Shown here piece by piece: positions 20,271 to 24,411 of a stretch of DNA of 24,411 bases (positions within the stretch are counted from its first letter, which is position 1; every line of letters starts with the position of its first letter). The notes below the pieces were generated by a model. That model saw only the letters and a list, made by a program, of their open reading frames with translations, had not been told where the DNA came from and searched no databases. Source of the stretch: DSUN01 sp035527715 (GTDB taxonomy: Bacteria; Planctomycetota; PUPC01; DSUN01); NCBI GenBank assembly GCA_035527715.1, contig DATKZY010000161.1, positions 1 to 24,411 of the forward strand. The letters are read 5' to 3'. A program made the position numbers and the translations under genes.

Positions 20271-22412
20271 CTATCGCACCGGTGCCGCCGCGGCGAAGTG
20301 CTTGGCAATCTCGTCGGCGGGGAGGGCGCGGGGGAAGAGGGCCGCCTCGTCGAGCTTGCCCGCGAAGTTGGCGATGTGGTCGCACCGGCCGCCGAGGAAC
20401 ACGGTCTCGCAGCCGTCGGGCGTTGTGGCGGCGGCCTCGCCCGCAACCTCCTGCTTGCCGTCGAGGTAGACGGCGACCTTCTTGCCGTCGCGGACGAGTG
20501 CGACGTGGTGCCAGGTGCGGAGAGGAATGTCGGTGGTGCCGGCGAGAAGCTCTTTGGCGATGTTGCCGTTGTAGAAGATGAGCTTGCCCTGTGCGTCCTT
20601 CTTCCCCCCGATGCCGAGGTGGTCGCCGCGGGCGTCCTTGTCGCCATCGGCGCCGCGGGAGAACAGGTAGCCCGTGACCTCGCGGGCGTCGGAGGGCAGG
20701 CCGTTCCAGAACCAGAGCTCGACGGTGTAGGTGGAGCCGAGTCCCTTCGGGGCGGCCTTCATTCGCCCGCCGGCGAAGTGGGGGCAGCGATTGATGGCCC
20801 TCTCGCCGGAGAAGGCGGGCGACTGCGGGCCTTCGAGGTAGAAGGCGATGCAGTCCTCGTAGGTGCCAGGGCAATTCCCCGCAGCGTCGGCGGCAGGGGT
20901 CCAGTTGATCTCCTCCATCCGCCAGTAGGCGAGGGGCTTGGAGGCGAGGATGGCCTCGGCATAGGGGCCGTTGGCGACGGCGAGCTTGCGGCGGGGCTTG
21001 CCCGCGGCCTCTTCGAGGCACTGGAGCACGGTCTCGACGATCTTCGGCTCGGCCTGGACCTCGAGCCCCGCCGAGCGAGCGGGCCAGGTGGTGTAGCCGC
21101 CGAGGGTGTGCTGCTCGGGGGGCGGAATGTAGCCCTCGGCGCCGTTGGCCAGCTCGAGGTTCATCGTCGGCATGAGTGGGCTTTGGGCCTTGAGCTTCAG
21201 CCCCGTGACGCCGTAGACCTCGGCGGGGATGGCCGTGATGCCGAGGTCACCGACCCGTATGGCCTGAAGCTTCAGCTCGCGGGTCGGCTCGTCGTGCAGG
21301 TAGACGGCCTCCTTGGCGTAGACCTCGCGCTGGCTCTTCGGCATGGGGCCTTGCATCTTGGCGACGATCTCCCTGGCCCAGGCGAGGCGCTTCTCATCGG
21401 GCGTGCGGCGGCCGAGCGTGAGCTTCTTCTCGCAGGCGGCGACGGCCGCCCAGTCGCGATATTCCGCCTTCTTCAGGGCCTCGACGGCGATCTTGGCGAG
21501 CGCCTCGGCGTACTGCTGGATGTTGATGCTCTTGCGCGGCTGACTGTAGTCCATCCAGTGCAGGTCGCCGGCCGTGCCCTGGGACATCATGGCGACGAAG
21601 GGGGGTTCCAGCTTGTCGGCCCCAAGCATCGTCGCGAGCTTCGCGCAGAAGATGCCGAAGTAGTCGCTCGACACGGCCCCTGCGCCGAAGTAGTGCATCG
21701 AGAAGTTGGCGAACACCGCGATGGGCCGGCCGTCGGGCGACTGCACGGCCAGCAGCGTGAGGGCGGGGTCAATCGGCCCGGCCGGCCCCACGTGGTTGGG
21801 GCTTTGGTAGCCGGGGTGCATCATCGCCCGAATGTTCCGCTGGCCGAAGGGGTCGCCGCCAATGCGGTCGGGGCGGAGAATCCAGCGCCGGCAGTTGGTG
21901 TGCTCGTGCGCGTCGGCGACGGTCCAGCCGACCTTGGCGGGCGCGAGGCTTTTCGCCGCCTGCTCGATACCCTGGACGATGCCGTCGCGCAGCACGGGCA
22001 CGTAGTCCTCCTGCACGCCGGTGCCCAGCGCGCCCATGACCGAGGGAGCGGAGTGGGAGTGGACGGCAGAGATGAGGATGTGGCTTGTCGGGATACCCGT
22101 GGCCTTGCTCGCCAGTGCCCTGGCCTCGTCGCAGAACTCGCGGGTCATCATCAGCGTGTCCACGACGGCGAAGGCGACCTTCGTCGCCCCGTCGTCGAGC
22201 ACGAGGCATCGGGCGTTGAGGGTGCCCGCGGGCCCGCCCGCCCTGCCCTGGAGGAACCCGCCGCTGACGACGACGGGCCACTTCTTCGGCATCACGTCCA
22301 CGGCGCACGCCCCGGCCCGAAACGTCTTGCCTCCCTCCCCTGCGAGGGCAAGCCCCATCACCGAGAGGCCCACGACCGAAGTCAGAATCACCCAGCCGCT
22401 TGTCGTCGCCAT
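20271..22412 (-). CDS. Ceramidase-like secreted protein with C-terminal LamG domain
   Basis: The 713-residue product starts with a signal peptide (WVILTSVVGLSVMGLALAG). It continues with a domain like the N-terminal part of neutral/alkaline non-lysosomal ceramidase: FRAGACAVDVMPKKWP (31-46), ILISAVHSHSAPS (112-124, probable zinc histidines H118 and H120), FANFSMHYFG (235-243, H240) and SQGTAGDLHWMD (277-288). Residues 520-710 form a concanavalin-A/LamG-like domain (ILASKPLAYWRMEE..., YTVELWFWNG, TWHHVALVRDGKKVAVYLDGK). True ceramide cleavage is unproven; this family is expanded in Planctomycetota and may act on other amide or glycan substrates. ATG at 22412 follows GAGGAG and is preferred over the in-frame start at 22469, which lies upstream of the predicted transcription start. 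Confidence 0.86.
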   Translation of the reverse strand: MATTSGWVILTSVVGLSVMGLALAGEGGKTFRAGACAVDVMPKKWPVVVSGGFLQGRAGGPAGTLNARCLVLDDGATKVAFAVVDTLMMTREFCDEARALASKATGIPTSHILISAVHSHSAPSVMGALGTGVQEDYVPVLRDGIVQGIEQAAKSLAPAKVGWTVADAHEHTNCRRWILRPDRIGGDPFGQRNIRAMMHPGYQSPNHVGPAGPIDPALTLLAVQSPDGRPIAVFANFSMHYFGAGAVSSDYFGIFCAKLATMLGADKLEPPFVAMMSQGTAGDLHWMDYSQPRKSINIQQYAEALAKIAVEALKKAEYRDWAAVAACEKKLTLGRRTPDEKRLAWAREIVAKMQGPMPKSQREVYAKEAVYLHDEPTRELKLQAIRVGDLGITAIPAEVYGVTGLKLKAQSPLMPTMNLELANGAEGYIPPPEQHTLGGYTTWPARSAGLEVQAEPKIVETVLQCLEEAAGKPRRKLAVANGPYAEAILASKPLAYWRMEEINWTPAADAAGNCPGTYEDCIAFYLEGPQSPAFSGERAINRCPHFAGGRMKAAPKGLGSTYTVELWFWNGLPSDAREVTGYLFSRGADGDKDARGDHLGIGGKKDAQGKLIFYNGNIAKELLAGTTDIPLRTWHHVALVRDGKKVAVYLDGKQEVAGEAAATTPDGCETVFLGGRCDHIANFAGKLDEAALFPRALPADEIAKHFAAAAPVR

Positions 22413-22459
22413 CGCATTTCTCCTCGGAAAAGCACCGCGGTTGATCCCTCCTGAGGCAA

Positions 22460-22488
22460 AGGATACCATGAGGCCAGCCGCTGCACAA
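22460..22488 (-). promoter_or_regulatory. Promoter of the ceramidase-like gene
   Basis: On the minus strand TTGTGC (22488-22483) is followed after 17 bases by TATCCT (22465-22460), with a TGG extension before the -10 box. Transcription would start near 22453, about 40 bases before the ATG at 22412. Confidence 0.5.
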
Positions 22489-22522
22489 GGCGGAGGACTC
22501 GCGGGCGGCAGCTCAGGAGCCT

Positions 22523-23704
22523 ATGGGGAACGCAAGCTCGGCATACGATCTGATTGTGGTGGGTGGCGGCCCGTCGGGCAGCTCGGCAGCGCGGCGCGCG
22601 GGGCTGCTTGGGCTGCGCACACTGCTTGTCGAAAAGGAGGCATTCCCGCGCTACAAGGCGTGCGCGGGCGCGCTGTCGGAGACGGCCCGGCGCCTGCTGG
22701 ACTTCGAGCTGCCCGCGGAGCTGTGCGGCCCGCAGATTCTTGGAGCAAGGGCGCACTACCGAGGCCGCTGCGTCGAGTGCCAGATGCCCTTCCCCCTCGC
22801 CACCACCGTGACGCGGAGCCTCTTCGACGACTACCTGCTCCAGAAGGCTCGTGAGGCGGGCGTCGAGGTGAAGATGGCCGAGAGAGCCCTGGGATTCACG
22901 CAGACCGCCGACCGGGTCGAGCTTCAGACGAGCCAGGGGGCCTACCGAAGCCCGTTCCTGTTGGTGGCCGAGGGCTCGCAGGGGCGCCTGGTGCGCCAGG
23001 TGAGGCGGAAGGACCGCCCCACGGAGTTCGCGGCGTGCCTGGTGACGGAGGTAGAGCTGGGCGAGGAGGCCGTGACCTCGCGCTTCGGGCATCTTGCGGA
23101 CATTCATTTCGGGGTGGTGCCCCTGGGCTATGCGTGGATCCTTCCCCACCGGCGGCACCTGTCCGTTGGAGTAGGCGGCTTGGGCAAGGGGCTGCACAAC
23201 CTGAAGGGGCGCCTGGTGGGGTTCCTTGCGGCTCAGGGGCTCAGCGGCGGCGGCCCATTCCGGGCGCACACGGTCCCCGTGGGCGGCAAGAGGCGAAGAC
23301 TTGCCAGCGGGCGGGTGCTCCTGTGCGGCGACGCGGCGGGATTCGCGGACGCCTGGACGGCCGAGGGCATCGCCTACGCCATCCGCTCGGGCCAGATTGC
23401 GGCCGAGGTCATCGGAAGGGCAGCCGCCGGGACGGCGAATCCGACCTGCCTTCAGGAGTACCCGGCCCTCTGCCACCGGGAGTTCGGCCGCGGCCTCAGG
23501 CACTCATTCCTCCTGGCCGCCCTGTTGCATGGCTTATCGGGGCTGACGTACCGGGTCCTCGCCAGCAACGAGCGGGCGCTGGCCAAGACCTTGGAGCTTC
23601 CCGCTGGAAGGGCGAGCCACGGTGAGGTGCTCCGCTGGCTCCTGTGGAGGTTCCCGTGGCTGGTTCTGGGCAGCTTGCGCCCACAATCCGGTCATCGCCC
23701 CTGA
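22523..23704 (+). CDS. Geranylgeranyl reductase-family FAD-dependent oxidoreductase
   Basis: The 393-residue protein is a flavoprotein of the geranylgeranyl reductase/p-hydroxybenzoate hydroxylase type, whose members reduce isoprenoid chains or act as monooxygenases. The dinucleotide-binding GGGPSGSSAA is at 14-23. YKACAGALS (about 44-52) corresponds to the family's CxGGxS-like motif, and LLCGDAAGFADAWTAEGIAYAIRSG (from about 266) is the second FAD-binding region. Isoprenoid lipid or quinone reduction is plausible, but the substrate is not determined. The ATG follows AGGAG with only three bases between. It is divergent from the ceramidase-like gene, and its last 13 bases overlap the convergent FG-GAP gene. 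Confidence 0.87.
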   Translation: MGNASSAYDLIVVGGGPSGSSAARRAGLLGLRTLLVEKEAFPRYKACAGALSETARRLLDFELPAELCGPQILGARAHYRGRCVECQMPFPLATTVTRSLFDDYLLQKAREAGVEVKMAERALGFTQTADRVELQTSQGAYRSPFLLVAEGSQGRLVRQVRRKDRPTEFAACLVTEVELGEEAVTSRFGHLADIHFGVVPLGYAWILPHRRHLSVGVGGLGKGLHNLKGRLVGFLAAQGLSGGGPFRAHTVPVGGKRRRLASGRVLLCGDAAGFADAWTAEGIAYAIRSGQIAAEVIGRAAAGTANPTCLQEYPALCHREFGRGLRHSFLLAALLHGLSGLTYRVLASNERALAKTLELPAGRASHGEVLRWLLWRFPWLVLGSLRPQSGHRP

Positions 23705-24411
23705 TTGAGCAGAAGGTATGTCCCCGCCTTACCGGGCGCCACGATGTCAATCCGCCCGTCGCCATCGAGGTCGGCGGTGGCGAGTTGCATGCCCGCGCCG
23801 ATGGTGCCTTCGTCAATCGTGTGGCGGGTGAACTTCTTCGCCGCCTTGTCCCACGTGTAGTAGTAGAGGCAGGGCGGGTCGGCGGCGCCGGGGTCGCCCT
23901 TGTCGTGGGCGCGCACGCGCTTCCCAGTGAGCAGGTCGGGCTGGCCGTCGCCATCGAGGTCGGCCCACTGGAGGCAGTGAACCTGCGACCAGCTCTTGTC
24001 GATCTCGTGCCGTTCCCAGCGGGTCTTGCCGTCGGGCGCGGGCTCGAGCTGGCGCATCCAGAAGAGGCCATAGGCGTGGGCGTTGCCGTAGATGAAATCG
24101 GCGCGGCCGTCGCCGTCGAGATCGCTCACGAGCATCGGACAGCTCGCGTGGAGGTCCCAGTCGGGGTGATACCGCCACTCGGTGCCGAGGGGATTGGCGG
24201 CGGGGCGCTCGTACCAGCCGCTGCCGACCAGGATGTCCTCGCGCCCGTCGCCGTTGATGTCGCCGAAGCCGATGCCGTGGCCGTTCCCCTTCGGGCCGAG
24301 GACGACCTTCTGAAGCGTCGGCTGGCCCTTGTCGTCCTTGGCGAGCTTCCAGACGGCGAACGGGGCGTTCTTGTTCCAGTTGCTCACGAGCCATTCGGGC
24401 GTGCCGTCGCC
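23692..24411 (-). CDS. FG-GAP/VCBS repeat protein, partial (start beyond right edge)
   Basis: The last 239 residues of a minus-strand protein are present and the frame is still open at base 24411. It contains four calcium-binding-like blade motifs: FGDINGDGREDILVGSGWYE, VSDLDGDGRADFIYG, WADLDGDGQPDLLTGKR and TADLDGDGRIDIVAPGK. These belong to an FG-GAP/integrin-alpha-type beta-propeller. Such proteins are usually secreted or surface-bound in Planctomycetota and may be enzyme-fused; nothing more can be said without the missing N terminus. Its stop overlaps the 3' end of the flavoprotein gene by 13 bases. Confidence 0.88.
   Translation of the reverse strand, partial: GDGTPEWLVSNWNKNAPFAVWKLAKDDKGQPTLQKVVLGPKGNGHGIGFGDINGDGREDILVGSGWYERPAANPLGTEWRYHPDWDLHASCPMLVSDLDGDGRADFIYGNAHAYGLFWMRQLEPAPDGKTRWERHEIDKSWSQVHCLQWADLDGDGQPDLLTGKRVRAHDKGDPGAADPPCLYYYTWDKAAKKFTRHTIDEGTIGAGMQLATADLDGDGRIDIVAPGKAGTYLLLNQGR

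Noticed and set aside
19818..22454. Long plus-strand open frame opposite the protease and ceramidase-like genes
   Set aside because: It covers two well-supported minus-strand genes and shows no family motif; it is due to GC-rich codon bias.
1..24411. tRNA or rRNA genes
   Set aside because: I saw no cloverleaf-like arrangement with TTCGA-type T-loops and no conserved rRNA words; a tool-based scan could still find one.

Overview
This is a 24.4 kb stretch of GC-rich bacterial DNA. The gene content points to a member of the Planctomycetota or a near relative in the PVC group, probably from a metagenome assembly. The indicators are secreted glycan-active proteins with discoidin and beta-helix domains, an HzsA-related cytochrome, a PmoA-family (DUF6807) protein, a ceramidase-like protein with a LamG tail, and FG-GAP repeats. 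Intergenic gaps are full of small hairpins and 9-base repeats. The phylum call is inference from gene content only.

Layout from left to right. Bases 1-194 hold a cluster of GC hairpins, followed by a doubtful small secreted ORF. Bases 458-4393 are a three-gene operon (sugar isomerase-like TIM barrel, GH29 fucosidase with discoidin domain, AGE-family epimerase) behind a good sigma70-type promoter; it looks like a fucosylated-glycan or sugar-interconversion unit. Bases 4394-8845 hold an apparent accessory island: a repeat-rich spacer, a promoter and one very large gene whose product has a coiled-coil N terminus, TPR repeats, a GreA/B C-terminal-like domain and a PIN nuclease-like domain. That is the outline of a predicted TPR-GreAB-C-PIN conflict (defence) protein. 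Its base and codon use look less GC-rich than its neighbours.

Bases 9006-12688 hold a DUF362 protein, a hairpin element with two alternative folds, a DUF2442 protein, a convergent secreted PmoA-family protein, and an overlapping CGGC-domain/Nif3-like pair. Bases 12685-13367 are a complete Phd/VapC-type toxin-antitoxin module with its own promoter. Bases 13377-19412 hold two divergent secreted proteins: a 1197-residue HzsA-related protein with two haem c motifs, and a beta-helix protein with a C-terminal carbohydrate-binding-like domain.

Bases 19413-19831 carry no credible gene but contain two 123-base repeat units, 156 bases apart, each with two hairpins whose stems change in a coordinated way. 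Bases 19832-24411 hold a retropepsin-like aspartic protease, a ceramidase-like/LamG protein, a geranylgeranyl-reductase-type flavoprotein and a partial FG-GAP protein that runs off the right edge.

The most interesting items are the TPR-GreAB-C-PIN gene (4988-8734), the paired covarying repeat units (19513-19791), the switch-like hairpin element (9948-10085), and the HzsA-related cytochrome (13377-16970).
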